Shown: in pieces, positions 1-7,474 of the stretch
Position numbering within the stretch: position 1 is the stretch's first letter
Layout of the letters: every line of letters starts with the position of its first letter
IMG/VR virus record: IMGVR_UViG_3300043331_000466
Span: 1 to 24,715 of that record
Length of the DNA: 24,715 nt
From: a virus
Reading direction: 5' to 3' (one strand)
The notes under the pieces: generated by a model
Seen by the model: the letters and a program-made list of their open reading frames with translations, nothing else
Databases searched by the model: none
Told to the model about the DNA's origin: nothing
Program-made: the position numbers and the translations under genes

Positions 1-1158
1 TCCCGTGATGGCGTCGAAGCTCATGACCTGCCACTCGTCCTCGTTCGCGTTGGGGCCGTCGTGGACCAGGAACGCGGTGCGGAAGCCCTGGCCGACGTAG
101 CTGCCGTGATCCGGCCCCGCGTCCCGGCCGTACAGGGGGGTTGCGAGCTCGGCCGTTCGCCGGCCAGCCCAGTCGGTGATGGCCCCGAACGTACCGTTAG
201 CCTCGTCGAAGTAGAACATGGCCAGGCGATCGCCCATCTTCCCCACCAGGTACACGAACCCGAACGCGTAGAACACTCCGGTTGCCCGGAAACCTGGGAT
301 GCGCGCCACCTCGACGCCGAACCCCGTCGCAGCGGCCGTGGACGGTGTGATCTGGTGCAGGGCCGTAGTCTCCGAGTCGGAGCGGCCCACGATGTACAGC
401 GCGTTAGCCCCTACGGTAAAGACTAGGTCGGAGTCCCCGAACGCGGAGTTGGTGTCGTAGATGACGGTGGAGGCAACTGGTGCCGCCCCGCTAGTGGGAA
501 TCTCCGCAACCGTCCCATTAGCCCTGCTGATGGCGAATATGTACCCGGTTAGCGGGCCGGCGATCCGGTCAGGGTTGGCGTCGGTGTTCCAGGTGGTTGC
601 CGCTCCTCCCCCAGCGGCGACTCGGTTCACATCCAGAGAGCCCTGGTCGATGTAGTAGAAGAATTCCATAGCCCCTACAGCGGGCCCAGGGTCGTCTATC
701 GAGGCGTCCGAGACTATGTCCCAGGAGTCGGTCGTTGGGTCCCACACGTACAGGGTGTCCGGTGCGTCTCGAGGAGCGCCCATCAAGTACTCCCCTGCAC
801 GGGCCATGAACAGGAAGAAGTCCATGTCCCCTCCCGACGAGAGCTGCGTAATCTCCCAGTCGGGTGACAGGCGGATGGTGCCGTACTCAGTGAACGGGTC
901 CACGTTGTACCCGATCAGGTAACGGTGTGCATTCTCCTGCGATCCGTCCCATATGAGGGTGCCCTCGCCGCCGGACCAGTCGGTGATCGCCCACTCGAGC
1001 AGGTCAGGACGCAGCTGGAACTTTCCAGATTCTCCCTGAACAATTCCGTTCACAGGAGCGCGCAGAGGGTCGCGCCGCAGCGAGTACGCTCGGTTGACGC
1101 CCTTCACGATTCGGAACGGGGTGCCGCCGAGTTTGATGTCGTAGTTGCTATCGATCAC
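1..1158 (-). CDS. Propeller-like phage tail protein, partial (runs off the left edge)
   Basis: An open frame of 386 codons starts with GTG at 1158 and continues past base 1 with no stop. The GTG overlaps the TAG of the upstream adaptor gene by one base (TAGTG), which fixes the start. The visible protein begins MIDSNYDIKLGGTPFRIVKG and is rich in Gly, Thr, Asp and aromatic residues. It has repeating beta-strand-like blocks of the kind 'TLYVWDPTTDSWDIVSD', 'GYIFAISRANGTVAEIP' and 'ALYIVGRSDSETTALHQI', a pattern typical of Kelch-like or other beta-propellers. No signal peptide or membrane segment is seen. In short-tailed phages the gene after the head-tail adaptor often encodes the tail nozzle/tubular protein, which is propeller-based, so that role is inferred from position and repeats. 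A receptor-binding or other tail protein is the alternative. The C-terminus is outside the window. Confidence 0.75.
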   Translation of the reverse strand, partial: MIDSNYDIKLGGTPFRIVKGVNRAYSLRRDPLRAPVNGIVQGESGKFQLRPDLLEWAITDWSGGEGTLIWDGSQENAHRYLIGYNVDPFTEYGTIRLSPDWEITQLSSGGDMDFFLFMARAGEYLMGAPRDAPDTLYVWDPTTDSWDIVSDASIDDPGPAVGAMEFFYYIDQGSLDVNRVAAGGGAATTWNTDANPDRIAGPLTGYIFAISRANGTVAEIPTSGAAPVASTVIYDTNSAFGDSDLVFTVGANALYIVGRSDSETTALHQITPSTAAATGFGVEVARIPGFRATGVFYAFGFVYLVGKMGDRLAMFYFDEANGTFGAITDWAGRRTAELATPLYGRDAGPDHGSYVGQGFRTAFLVHDGPNANEDEWQVMSFDAITG

Positions 1159-2045
1159 TACGGCCTCCAGCGTCTAGCGCGAGCGGTCAAGCGCGTGACG
1201 GGAAGGTCCTTCTCCTCCTGCTTGAGGAGCGCCTGTTCGGCGAACGCCAGGCGCAGGAACTCTGACATGTGCTCCCTGCGATCGGCGCGTAACGATCCCG
1301 GCGGTACCGACTTGTTGGCCTCCGTCGAGGGATTGTCGGTGGAGGGCGCGATGAACATGGACAGGAGCCGGCCCACAGCCCCCTTCACGACCATGTTCGC
1401 CTGGCGGTCGAGCAGATCGGCAGCGGCGTCGATGATCTTCTTGTACGTGTAGTACACGTCCTCACCGGCAGCGCGATCGCCCCACTCGGGAATCCTGATC
1501 GCAGCAGCGCCGGGCACAACAGTCGTGTGCAGACGCCGAGCGACACGGAACGGTAGTGGGCGCAGGTTCAGCGAGTCGTCGTCCTCGTAGTACACGGCTG
1601 CAACGTCGAGGCAGTCGGACAGGCTCAGGTCGTACGTGAACTGGTTGGTGATGAGCGTAATCGCCCCGGTGCCCCAGGCGTGCACGCCGAGGCCCTCGAG
1701 CTCGAGCAGGGTGTCCGCTATGGCCTGATCGATCTGCTTGAGCGTCACTCGGGGGTTCTTGAAGATGGTGTCCCCGGAGTTGTGGGTGGCCGCGGTGGTG
1801 CTGTTGTACCCGCGGATCACGGTCAGGGTGTTGGAGGAGACAGAGCTGACGTAGTTCTGCTCGCCATCGAGCTCGTACTCTACGACATCGCCCTTAGCGA
1901 AGTTGGTGCCGTCCACCACGTCTAGGCCGGTTTCGGAGGCGTCCATCGCCTCAGCGATCGGGTGCGCGAACGGCCTTAGATGGGGCCGAGCGTTGTAGAT
2001 TTCGTCCTTGACGCGGCTGCGGAGCTGAGCCTGGGTTACGGCCAT
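1158..2045 (-). CDS. Putative head-tail adaptor (connector) protein
   Basis: 295 aa, starting with ATG at 2045, 9 bases after the previous stop. It begins MAVTQAQLRSRVKDEIYNAR, an N-terminal helix typical of phage gateway/adaptor proteins. A beta-rich section follows at residues 38-90 ('GTNFAKGDVVEYELDGEQNY', 'TLTVIRGYNST'), then a helix (VTLKQIDQAIADTLLELEGL) and a C-terminal helical part ('IDAAADLLDRQANMVVKGAV') ending in an Arg-rich tail. The beta insertion resembles the 'G..F..GDVI.....E...V..I..NTLTV.RG' motif common in phage adaptor and structural proteins. It lies between the capsid block and the propeller-like tail gene, where an adaptor is expected. It would sit under the portal ring and join it to the tail. 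Function is inferred from position, length and secondary-structure pattern, not from catalytic motifs. Confidence 0.65.
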   Translation of the reverse strand: MAVTQAQLRSRVKDEIYNARPHLRPFAHPIAEAMDASETGLDVVDGTNFAKGDVVEYELDGEQNYVSSVSSNTLTVIRGYNSTTAATHNSGDTIFKNPRVTLKQIDQAIADTLLELEGLGVHAWGTGAITLITNQFTYDLSLSDCLDVAAVYYEDDDSLNLRPLPFRVARRLHTTVVPGAAAIRIPEWGDRAAGEDVYYTYKKIIDAAADLLDRQANMVVKGAVGRLLSMFIAPSTDNPSTEANKSVPPGSLRADRREHMSEFLRLAFAEQALLKQEEKDLPVTRLTARARRWRP

Positions 2046-2054
2046 CTGGCCAGT

Positions 2055-2669
2055 TTAGTTTGGCTCCCTCGAGATGCGAACGGCATAGTCAGCGGCATCG
2101 GCGGTCCAGCCCTTGAGGTTCTTTTTCTTGTTGATGACCCTGATCCTCGGGGCGATCACGTCGTTCTTGAGCCACTCGAGCACCTCCCCGGGGGTAGCGG
2201 GGTACAGCTTGGTGCCCGGGACGGGTTGCAAGTGCTCGGGCGATCCGCTCGGAGCTCGGGGAATGCCGTCGTACAGGGGGTTGAACGTGAGCAAGCTCCG
2301 GGGCTGCTGCGCGTACCACCGGAACAGGCGCTGGGCCAGGATGGCGACCAGCTTTGACCGGTCGGCAGCGTTCATCGGCACGGGGTTCGTGCGAGCCCTG
2401 CCCTCTACGGGCGGCTCCTCGTCCTCGTCCCTGTTCCAGTTCAGGAAGGGAACCTCAGAGAGGGGAGTGGTGCGGATGATCGCACCACTCTTGTCCCTCA
2501 GCACCGCAACAGGTTCCTCCTGCACGAAGAAGCCGTCGCCCCAGTCCTCGCCGAGCTTGTCGCTCTTGCCAAGACCTGGGCGCAGGTCCTCGTGCGGGTC
2601 GATGTCCGACCGCTCAGTTATCTCGTAGATGCGCCGAGCGTCGAATACGACCTTGGGGTCCTCGCTCAA
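2055..2669 (-). CDS. Hypothetical structural-block protein, 204 aa
   Basis: I do not recognise a family. The frame opens with TTG at 2669, one base after the TGA of the upstream gene (2671-2673), and ends with TAA at 2055. It begins MSEDPKVVFDARRIYEITER; no ATG or GTG is better placed, so the TTG is accepted with some doubt. The middle is acidic and probably disordered (NWNRDEDEEPPVEGRARTNP, residues 77-96). The C-terminal half is more ordered, with 'DRSKLVAILAQRLFRWYAQQ' and 'TPGEVLEWLKNDVIAPRIRV' as predicted helices. No membrane segment, signal peptide or catalytic motif is visible. It sits between the 238-aa capsid-adjacent protein and the adaptor, which suggests a virion or head-completion role, but nothing in the sequence proves it. 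Confidence 0.7.
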   Translation of the reverse strand: MSEDPKVVFDARRIYEITERSDIDPHEDLRPGLGKSDKLGEDWGDGFFVQEEPVAVLRDKSGAIIRTTPLSEVPFLNWNRDEDEEPPVEGRARTNPVPMNAADRSKLVAILAQRLFRWYAQQPRSLLTFNPLYDGIPRAPSGSPEHLQPVPGTKLYPATPGEVLEWLKNDVIAPRIRVINKKKNLKGWTADAADYAVRISREPN

Positions 2670-2670
2670 C

Positions 2671-3387
2671 TCAGATGCTCCACGTTCTCGACGTGGTCAC
2701 GCCCTGGGACATCAGCCCTTGGACGATTTCGCCCGCATCCTTGTACCTGTTGGGCAAGGTGTGCGCGGCGTGCTTGTCGGTGCAGAAGCCAGTCCGGCCA
2801 TCGGCGCGGGCCCAGCACCCCCAAGCGGCGCAGTACACGGGCTGCATCGTCTCGAAGTCGAACAGGAGGACAATGCCCTTACGCTGGTAGCGGCGCAGGC
2901 CAATCGCGTCCTCCGGGTCCCCTCCGGCGTTGTTCTGAATCTGTCCCTCGAAGGGGAGTTGCACCAGCCGGCCGTCCTTGTGGAACGCCTTCACGGTGTA
3001 CTGCCGTTTCTTCGGGAGGTTCAGTCCGGGCTTGCCGAAGTGGAGGTTGTTGAACTTCTTGTAGTCAACGATGAACTGCTGAGTCTCGATGTTCCCCGTG
3101 ATGGGGGCCACGGGTTGCGCTGCAAACGCCGCCGGGCTCATCGATTCGAGGTCCTTGTACGGAGAATCGAGCTCGGACTCTTGCACGTCATCGCCCACAC
3201 GCCCCACGGTGTTGCCCTTGGTGCGCGGCTTGTTGAAGTCCACAGGTGCGGGGGTGTCCTCGTCCTGCACGATTTCGCCCTCGGACAGTCCTTCGTTCTG
3301 CTTGCGTAGTTGCTCTGCGGCCACTTTGAGCTGCTCTTCGGTTACGAGAGCGTTGGCCTTCTGTTCGTCGGTCTGTACACGGGGCAC
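2671..3387 (-). CDS. Hypothetical protein with possible C-terminal zinc site, 238 aa
   Basis: GTG start at 3387, preceded by a strong Shine-Dalgarno GAGGAGG five bases upstream, which decides the start. Residues 1-75 are charged and low in hydrophobics (KANALVTEEQLKVAAEQLRK, then Glu/Asp-rich), probably a flexible or coiled-coil arm. The ordered part contains 'QFIVDYKKFNNLHFGKPGLN' and 'RQYTVKAFHKDGRLVQLPFE'. Near the C-terminus the pattern C-x4-C (CAAWGC) is followed by C-x3-H-x2-H (CTDKHAAH), which could bind zinc. It is the first gene after the major capsid gene, separated by a structured 109-nt spacer, so its dose may be set differently from capsid. A capsid decoration or head-associated role is possible from position only; I do not recognise the family. 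Confidence 0.7.
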   Translation of the reverse strand: MPRVQTDEQKANALVTEEQLKVAAEQLRKQNEGLSEGEIVQDEDTPAPVDFNKPRTKGNTVGRVGDDVQESELDSPYKDLESMSPAAFAAQPVAPITGNIETQQFIVDYKKFNNLHFGKPGLNLPKKRQYTVKAFHKDGRLVQLPFEGQIQNNAGGDPEDAIGLRRYQRKGIVLLFDFETMQPVYCAAWGCWARADGRTGFCTDKHAAHTLPNRYKDAGEIVQGLMSQGVTTSRTWSI

Positions 3388-3399
3388 AGCAGCCTCCTC

Positions 3400-3491
3400 G
3401 GTGAGAGGGTGACACCGGATGATCGGCTCCGGTGTCGGTTCGCACAGCTGCCGATCCAGCCGCTGGCTGTTTTACCCCTGCCAGTAGGGGA
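3400..3491 (-). promoter_or_regulatory. Structured spacer after the capsid gene (hairpins, possible pseudoknot)
   Basis: The 109-nt gap between capsid and the next gene holds three hairpins on the minus strand. CCCCT/AGGGG lies at 3475-3490. CAGCC/GGCTG lies at 3457-3469. An 8-bp stem GACACCGG/CCGGTGTC lies at 3411-3436. The ten-base loop of the last hairpin contains GATCGGC (3421-3427), which is exactly complementary to GCCGATC at 3450-3456. The two helices interleave, giving an H-type pseudoknot arrangement. No U-tract follows, so a simple intrinsic terminator is unlikely. Partial termination, mRNA end protection or control of the downstream gene (Shine-Dalgarno at 3393-3399) are possible roles. 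Confidence 0.5.
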
Positions 3492-3496
3492 ACGGG

Positions 3497-4387
3497 TCAA
3501 GCGTCCGTAGTTACCTCGACGCCAGCTGCGTCCTCGACCTCGAACACGCCGTACATCGCCGTTGCGACGAGGACCCATCCACGAATGGGGGCCCAGCGCA
3601 TCGGCTCAACCTTGGCAGCCCACTTCTGGACCATCGCCAAGGCGTAGTCGCGCACGAAGATACCTCCGGCACGGTCAGCGCCACCGTTTGCGGTGGGCAC
3701 GTTGGTGCTCTGGAAGATGTCGATTCCGAAGAAGTTCCCGAAGTATCCAGCCTGAGACTTGCTCATGCGGCCATCGGTCAGCGCGGCCTGGAACCCAGCG
3801 CCGCCATAGACGGCACCGGACTCAGCGTCGAGCGCTTCGCGAAGGTCGGCGGTCTGACGCGGGTGAAGGACACCCACCAGCGCACCGAGGCTCGAAGCAT
3901 CTGCCACCTCGAGGGTGTAGATAGCGTCGAGCAGGTTCGCCAGTGTGATGTTCACGCCGGTAGCTCCGACAACCGAGGAAAAGCCTGCCATGAGAGCGCA
4001 GATGTCAACGTCCACCTTGTCAGCGAGGGCACGCCCCAGCTGGCGCAGACGAGCTCCGTGAGCAGCCGGAATGTCCGACAGCTCGAGCACGTCAGTGACC
4101 GTTGCCTGGATGCCAATTTCAGCAGCCGTGCCGGTCACAGAAGTGGTCGTGAGCGCAGTGTTAGTGAGCTCCGTTCCTTCGTTAACCGCAGCGGCAGTGA
4201 ACTTGTCAGCCTTGGGAATCTTCACAGCCTTCGACGCTTCGCCGGACAGGTCGTAGAAGTCCAACAGAGCGGGGGTGACTACCACCGCCATGAGGGCATC
4301 GAGGACCTGGTCCGTGATGATCGCCGCGTAGCTCACATCGTCGTAGGTCGAAGTTGTGGTTGGTGCAGTTGCGAAATCACTAGCCAT
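3497..4387 (-). CDS. Major capsid protein, HK97-fold type
   Basis: 296 aa, ATG at 4387, preceded by a near-perfect Shine-Dalgarno GAGGAGGTGA, the strongest in the window, as expected for the most abundant virion protein. It begins MASDFATAPTTTSTYDDVSY. Features typical of short HK97-like major capsid proteins are the early 'IITDQVLDALMAVVVTPALL' helix, the 'KIPKADKFTAAAVNEGTELT' strand-loop (residues 56-75), the long central helix around 'GRALADKVDVDICALMAGFS', a P-domain-like 'VLHPRQTADLREALDAESGA', and 'DYALAMVQKWAAKVEP' near the C-terminus. The capsid shell is built from this protein around the scaffold encoded immediately upstream. It lies second in the operon driven by the promoter at 5123-5150. 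Assignment rests on size, pattern, position after a scaffold-like gene and expression signals. Confidence 0.85.
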   Translation of the reverse strand: MASDFATAPTTTSTYDDVSYAAIITDQVLDALMAVVVTPALLDFYDLSGEASKAVKIPKADKFTAAAVNEGTELTNTALTTTSVTGTAAEIGIQATVTDVLELSDIPAAHGARLRQLGRALADKVDVDICALMAGFSSVVGATGVNITLANLLDAIYTLEVADASSLGALVGVLHPRQTADLREALDAESGAVYGGAGFQAALTDGRMSKSQAGYFGNFFGIDIFQSTNVPTANGGADRAGGIFVRDYALAMVQKWAAKVEPMRWAPIRGWVLVATAMYGVFEVEDAAGVEVTTDA

Positions 4388-4446
4388 TAAAAGTTCACCT
4401 CCTCGTAACCATCAGATTTTCTGCCGGTCGTGGAGCTGCGGTTCGT

Positions 4447-4965
4447 CTAGCGACTGGCCTTGGTGGCGTACGGATTATCAGTCCGTATCTGCACCTGGCC
4501 TGCGCGGACCTTGGCCCTGGCAGCAGCCGGGTCGTCCTTGGCCAACTTCTCCCACTCGTCTCTGGGCATCGGCTGTTCGCTTGCGGCCTGCTGACCGCCT
4601 GCTCCAGCGCCTGAACCGGCTCTGCCCATCGAAGCGAGATTGCTGCCCGTGGACGGGTCCTGAGTCTTTCCCGACTCGGGTGCACCTTCTGCCGGCTGTG
4701 ACTCTGCGGCGGGAACGGTTTCGATGGCGGGCAATCCGTACTTGCCGGCGAAGGCCGTTACAGCGTCCGGGGTGATGTCACCCTGGTGACTGGCAACGAA
4801 CAACTCCGCGCTTTCTGGCTTGTACCCGGCCACACGGAACGCGTCCTTGGCCTGCAGGGTACGCAGCTGGGATTGGGCATCCTGCTCGCTCTTACGGGCA
4901 GTGTCCCGCTCCTTCGTCAGCGTCTCGATGCGCTCCCTCATCTGGGGGATCGTCTCTTCGCTCAC
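4447..4965 (-). CDS. Putative capsid scaffolding protein
   Basis: 172 aa, GTG start at 4965 with Shine-Dalgarno AGGAGA eight bases upstream. It begins MSEETIPQMRERIETLTKER; residues 1-42 form a clear coiled coil rich in Glu, Arg and Gln. The middle (about 80-130) is Ala/Gly/Pro/Ser-rich and disordered. The C-terminus has a charged helix (PRDEWEKLAKDDPAAARAKV) ending with a basic tail (KASR), the usual capsid-binding end of phage scaffolds. Size, low complexity and position directly before the major capsid gene fit a scaffold that directs capsid assembly and is then lost. No protease is seen nearby. It is the first gene after the promoter at 5123-5150, about 150 nt downstream of the predicted transcription start. 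Confidence 0.75.
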   Translation of the reverse strand: MSEETIPQMRERIETLTKERDTARKSEQDAQSQLRTLQAKDAFRVAGYKPESAELFVASHQGDITPDAVTAFAGKYGLPAIETVPAAESQPAEGAPESGKTQDPSTGSNLASMGRAGSGAGAGGQQAASEQPMPRDEWEKLAKDDPAAARAKVRAGQVQIRTDNPYATKASR

Positions 4966-5017
4966 TTGCGCTTCTCCTTCTTCTGCCGCTCTTTACACCT
5001 CGGTTTGCGGCGCTACG

Positions 5018-5105
5018 CGCTGGCTACGAGGGGGCCAGCGGGTTGTTGCTTACTAAGTTCGTTGCCGAGGCTCAGCCTTCCCAGTCCGCCTCGAGCGCCG
5101 GACTG
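5018..5105 (-). other. Leader hairpins of the scaffold-capsid transcript
   Basis: The 233-base gap 4966-5198 has no gene. Apart from the promoter, dyad and terminator candidate it holds two stems in the predicted 5' leader: CAGTCCG/CGGACTG at 5082-5105 (7 bp, 10-nt loop) and CGCTGGC/GCCAGCG at 5018-5040 (7 bp, 9-nt loop). They could shield the 5' end of the capsid mRNA. Function is inferred. Confidence 0.4.
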
Positions 5106-5122
5106 CCTATTTCTGGAAGATA

Positions 5123-5150
5123 ACGTTACGGACTGGATCGCTTATGTCAA
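5123..5150 (-). promoter_or_regulatory. Minus-strand promoter for scaffold and capsid genes
   Basis: Read on the minus strand, a perfect -35 box TTGACA (5150-5145) is followed after 16 bp by TAACGT (5128-5123), which fits the relaxed actinobacterial -10 pattern TAnnnT. Transcription would start near 5116 and give a leader of about 150 nt before the scaffold GTG at 4965. The element lies directly upstream of the two genes expected to be most strongly expressed. The -10 box is only a partial match to TATAAT. Confidence 0.6.
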
Positions 5151-5159
5151 GCCGTAACG
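5124..5159. promoter_or_regulatory. CGTTACGG/CCGTAACG dyad operator over the capsid promoter
   Basis: Arms CGTTACGG (5124-5131) and CCGTAACG (5152-5159) are perfect inverted copies separated by 20 bp. Each half-site is itself nearly palindromic. The left arm overlaps the -10 box and the right arm lies just upstream of the -35 box, so a bound dimer or tetramer would cover the promoter. The same dyad with 11-bp arms recurs at 23727-23769. No regulator gene for it can be named in this window. Confidence 0.55.
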
Positions 5160-5169
5160 GAAATGGGGC

Positions 5170-5190
5170 TGTTCCGCTGGCAGCGGAACA
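5170..5190 (-). terminator. Hairpin terminator candidate after the 427-aa gene
   Basis: A perfect 9-bp stem TGTTCCGCT/AGCGGAACA with a 3-nt loop lies 8 bases after the stop codon of the gene ending at 5199. On the minus strand it is followed by GCCCCATTTCC, so the U-tract is weak. It would separate the upstream long operon from the promoter of the scaffold-capsid block. Confidence 0.5.
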
Positions 5191-5198
5191 CGGGAGTT

Positions 5199-6482
5199 TC
5201 AGGTCGGCTGGTTCAGCGCACCGAGAGAAGCGGCACGGGGCCGGCCGCGATCGTCGTACGCGGTGTACGGCTTAGCCCTGCCCTTGAGCCAGGCCCTAGC
5301 AGCACTAGTGGCCGTCTCGATCGATCGGAGAATCTCGGCCTGCGAGCGGCCGGAGCGCGGTGTGATCCCGAGGTTGATGTCGATGAGCTCCTCGGTGGTC
5401 AAGCCGTAGGACATCGTGTTCACTTCGTGCCGCAGCGACAGGAGCATCTGAGCCGCCTGCTGCATCGACTGCGCGGCCTGCTGTCGGCTGGTCATCCCGG
5501 CTGTCTCGAGAGCTGCCGTGACCGCCTTGAACGGGCCCACGAAGTCGCCGATACCCGCCGACACTGCGGCCTCGCGGATGGACGATGCCTCCCATATCTC
5601 GTACGTCTCGGCCGGAGCTCGGCCCTGCAGGAAGTCCAGCGCCTGCTCCGTGTTCATGGGCGACTGCCCCTGTAGGGCCAGCACCTCGTTGAAGGAGGCC
5701 AGCGCCTCTGAGTTGTTCCGCAGGTGACGGAACCCCTGCACCGTGTCCTGCACCGTCTGGATCGAGTAGCCCTTGTTCAGAAGAGCGCCCACCACCTGGG
5801 GCGTGACAGTCTCCGGGTTGCGGCCATCGGCCAGGAGCATCCCCCGCAGGTCCGCCTCGTACTCGAGGAAGCCCGTGACAGCCTCAGAGAGCGAGAGGTT
5901 CCCAGTGCGCTGAATCTTGTCGAGCCCAGGGAAGCGGGTCTTGAAACGGTCCAGCTTGGACCACTGCTCCATCACCCACTCGTCGCTCTTGTCCTCAGCC
6001 TGGGCGATGAACAGGATGTCCTCAGCCTCGCGGTCGCCCTTGAGCCACGTAGGCAGAGAGCCCTCGTCCAGGGTCATCGATATGACCCGCTGGTACTCGT
6101 CCTCGAACTGGCCCTCCCCCTCCATCTCGGAGACGTTCCCGCCGAACACATCGCCGGCGTTAGTCAGGTCCTTGAGCCGAATCTCGTTGTACGTGGTGGG
6201 ACGGCGACCCCGCCCGAAGAGAAGGTCCATCTGCTGCTGCGAAGCCTCGAAGATCAGCCGGCGCTGGGAGTTGGGCAGCCCGTAGGCCACGTACCAGTTG
6301 CCGGTGGACTGATCGAGGTGCCAGGACATGCGACGGCCCGACAGAATGCTCATCTGCGGGCCCTGGAAGGCCGCGTTGTCCCCCGTGTACCTGTCCGTGC
6401 CCACCTCAGCCCCGGCCGGATACGGCGAGAGCTGCTGCGGGTTCGTGTCCTCGTTCTGTGCGACTTGTGATGCGGTGGGCAT
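5199..6482 (-). CDS. Hypothetical virion-associated protein, 427 aa
   Basis: Starts with ATG at 6482, overlapping the upstream TAA by one base (TAATG), so the start is firm. It begins MPTASQVAQNEDTNPQQLSP, a polar N-terminus of about 60 residues. Most of the rest is helical and Gln/Glu-rich, for example 'IEASQQQMDLLFGRGRRPTT', 'DEWVMEQWSKLDRFKTRF' and 'TSRQQAAQSMQQAAQMLLSL'. The C-terminal part 'GLTTEELIDINLGITPRSGR' is followed by a basic, flexible tail. There is no membrane segment, signal peptide or enzymatic motif. It is the last gene before the hairpin at 5170-5190 and follows two other probable virion proteins, one of 2298 aa. It may belong to an internal or ejected protein set, as the three consecutive internal proteins do in T7-like phages; this is inference from order, not similarity. 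Confidence 0.7.
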   Translation of the reverse strand: MPTASQVAQNEDTNPQQLSPYPAGAEVGTDRYTGDNAAFQGPQMSILSGRRMSWHLDQSTGNWYVAYGLPNSQRRLIFEASQQQMDLLFGRGRRPTTYNEIRLKDLTNAGDVFGGNVSEMEGEGQFEDEYQRVISMTLDEGSLPTWLKGDREAEDILFIAQAEDKSDEWVMEQWSKLDRFKTRFPGLDKIQRTGNLSLSEAVTGFLEYEADLRGMLLADGRNPETVTPQVVGALLNKGYSIQTVQDTVQGFRHLRNNSEALASFNEVLALQGQSPMNTEQALDFLQGRAPAETYEIWEASSIREAAVSAGIGDFVGPFKAVTAALETAGMTSRQQAAQSMQQAAQMLLSLRHEVNTMSYGLTTEELIDINLGITPRSGRSQAEILRSIETATSAARAWLKGRAKPYTAYDDRGRPRAASLGALNQPT

Positions 6483-7474
6483 TATCCCTTGAGCACTCCC
6501 TTGAGATTGGACAGGCGCTGCTCGAGGCGGCTGATGAACGGGGACGACCCGGTCACAGCGTCCGTGCGCGCCAGCCTGTTGCGGAACGCATTCGGATCGG
6601 CCCCGAACTGCGCCCCTCCGATTGCGAGCTTAGCGGCCTCCTGCGGAGCAGCGACCTGCACCGCCATGTTGAAGTACGGTGCCATGTACTGCTGCGCCGA
6701 CATGGAGGCCGGCTTGTTCCGGTAGATAGAAGCGTACCGGGGTTCTTGTTCCACGCGGGTGAGCACGAAAGTCTCGAAGTCGAGCTTCTGCATGGGGTTC
6801 GCTGTGACAGCGTCCACGTACGCACGTGCGATTCCGCGAGCGTCCTTGGGCTCCTCGAGGAGAGTGCCCCGCCAGATGTCGCGCACGCTGTTGGCCAGCT
6901 GGTCCAGGTCGAACTGCTGGGCTACCGAACGCCCACCGCCGCCACCGCCGCCCCCTGACCGGCGCGCACCGAGGCCCAAGTCCAGAGCCTCCTGCAGCCG
7001 GCGGTCACGGGAGCCGAGCCAGTTAGTGGCGATGCCGTAGATGAACTCGAAGCCCGCTGGGGTGTTGGTCAGATCGAGCGGGGCCAGGTAGTCCGAGTTG
7101 ATCGATCGGTCCACAGCCCGCAGCAGGTCCGGGAACAGGTTCGAGAGCCAGGCCGCGTACGTCTGCGGGTTCTCGCCGAACGCCTCTGCCACGTTGGGAA
7201 TCTCGTCGAACAGCCTGTCGTACAGGTACTCCTGCCAGGCGACCGGAGTGCCGAACTCGTCCTGGTAGAACTCCGTGTTGTCGCCGCCCTCCACGTACTC
7301 CGGGCCCGACTGATCCGGGGAGAAGATGCCGCCAAAGGGGGCGTCGGGATCGACTATGGACGTGCCCGACTGATCCGGCTGAGTCTGCGCAGCGGAACGG
7401 CTCGGAGTCGTCGTCATCTGCGTGTTAGGGCGGTTGCCGGACTGCGCGTCAACGGACTGGCGGGTGTTGGCCAT
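6482..7474 (-). CDS. Hypothetical virion-associated protein with poly-glycine linker, 330 aa
   Basis: ATG at 7474 overlaps the TGA of the giant gene by one base (TGATG). The first 70 residues are polar and disordered (MANTRQSVDAQSGNRPNTQM, then Asp/Glu/Gly-rich). An ordered middle follows ('EFGTPVAWQEYLYDRLFDEI', 'YAAWLSNLFPDLLRAVDRSI'). At about residues 173-180 there is a run of eight glycines flanked by Arg residues, which looks like a flexible linker between two helical halves. The C-terminal half contains 'FDLDQLANSVRDIWRGTLLE', 'KLDFETFVLTRVEQEPRYAS' and 'SPFISRLEQRLSNLKGVLKG'. No catalytic motif or membrane span is visible. It lies between the giant protein and the 427-aa protein, all translationally linked, so a shared complex in the virion is plausible. 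I do not recognise a family. Confidence 0.7.
   Translation of the reverse strand: MANTRQSVDAQSGNRPNTQMTTTPSRSAAQTQPDQSGTSIVDPDAPFGGIFSPDQSGPEYVEGGDNTEFYQDEFGTPVAWQEYLYDRLFDEIPNVAEAFGENPQTYAAWLSNLFPDLLRAVDRSINSDYLAPLDLTNTPAGFEFIYGIATNWLGSRDRRLQEALDLGLGARRSGGGGGGGGRSVAQQFDLDQLANSVRDIWRGTLLEEPKDARGIARAYVDAVTANPMQKLDFETFVLTRVEQEPRYASIYRNKPASMSAQQYMAPYFNMAVQVAAPQEAAKLAIGGAQFGADPNAFRNRLARTDAVTGSSPFISRLEQRLSNLKGVLKG

Noticed and set aside
3475-3490. Strong intrinsic terminator after the capsid gene
   Set aside because: The CCCCT/AGGGG stem is only 5 bp and is followed by TAAAAC on the minus strand, with no U-tract.
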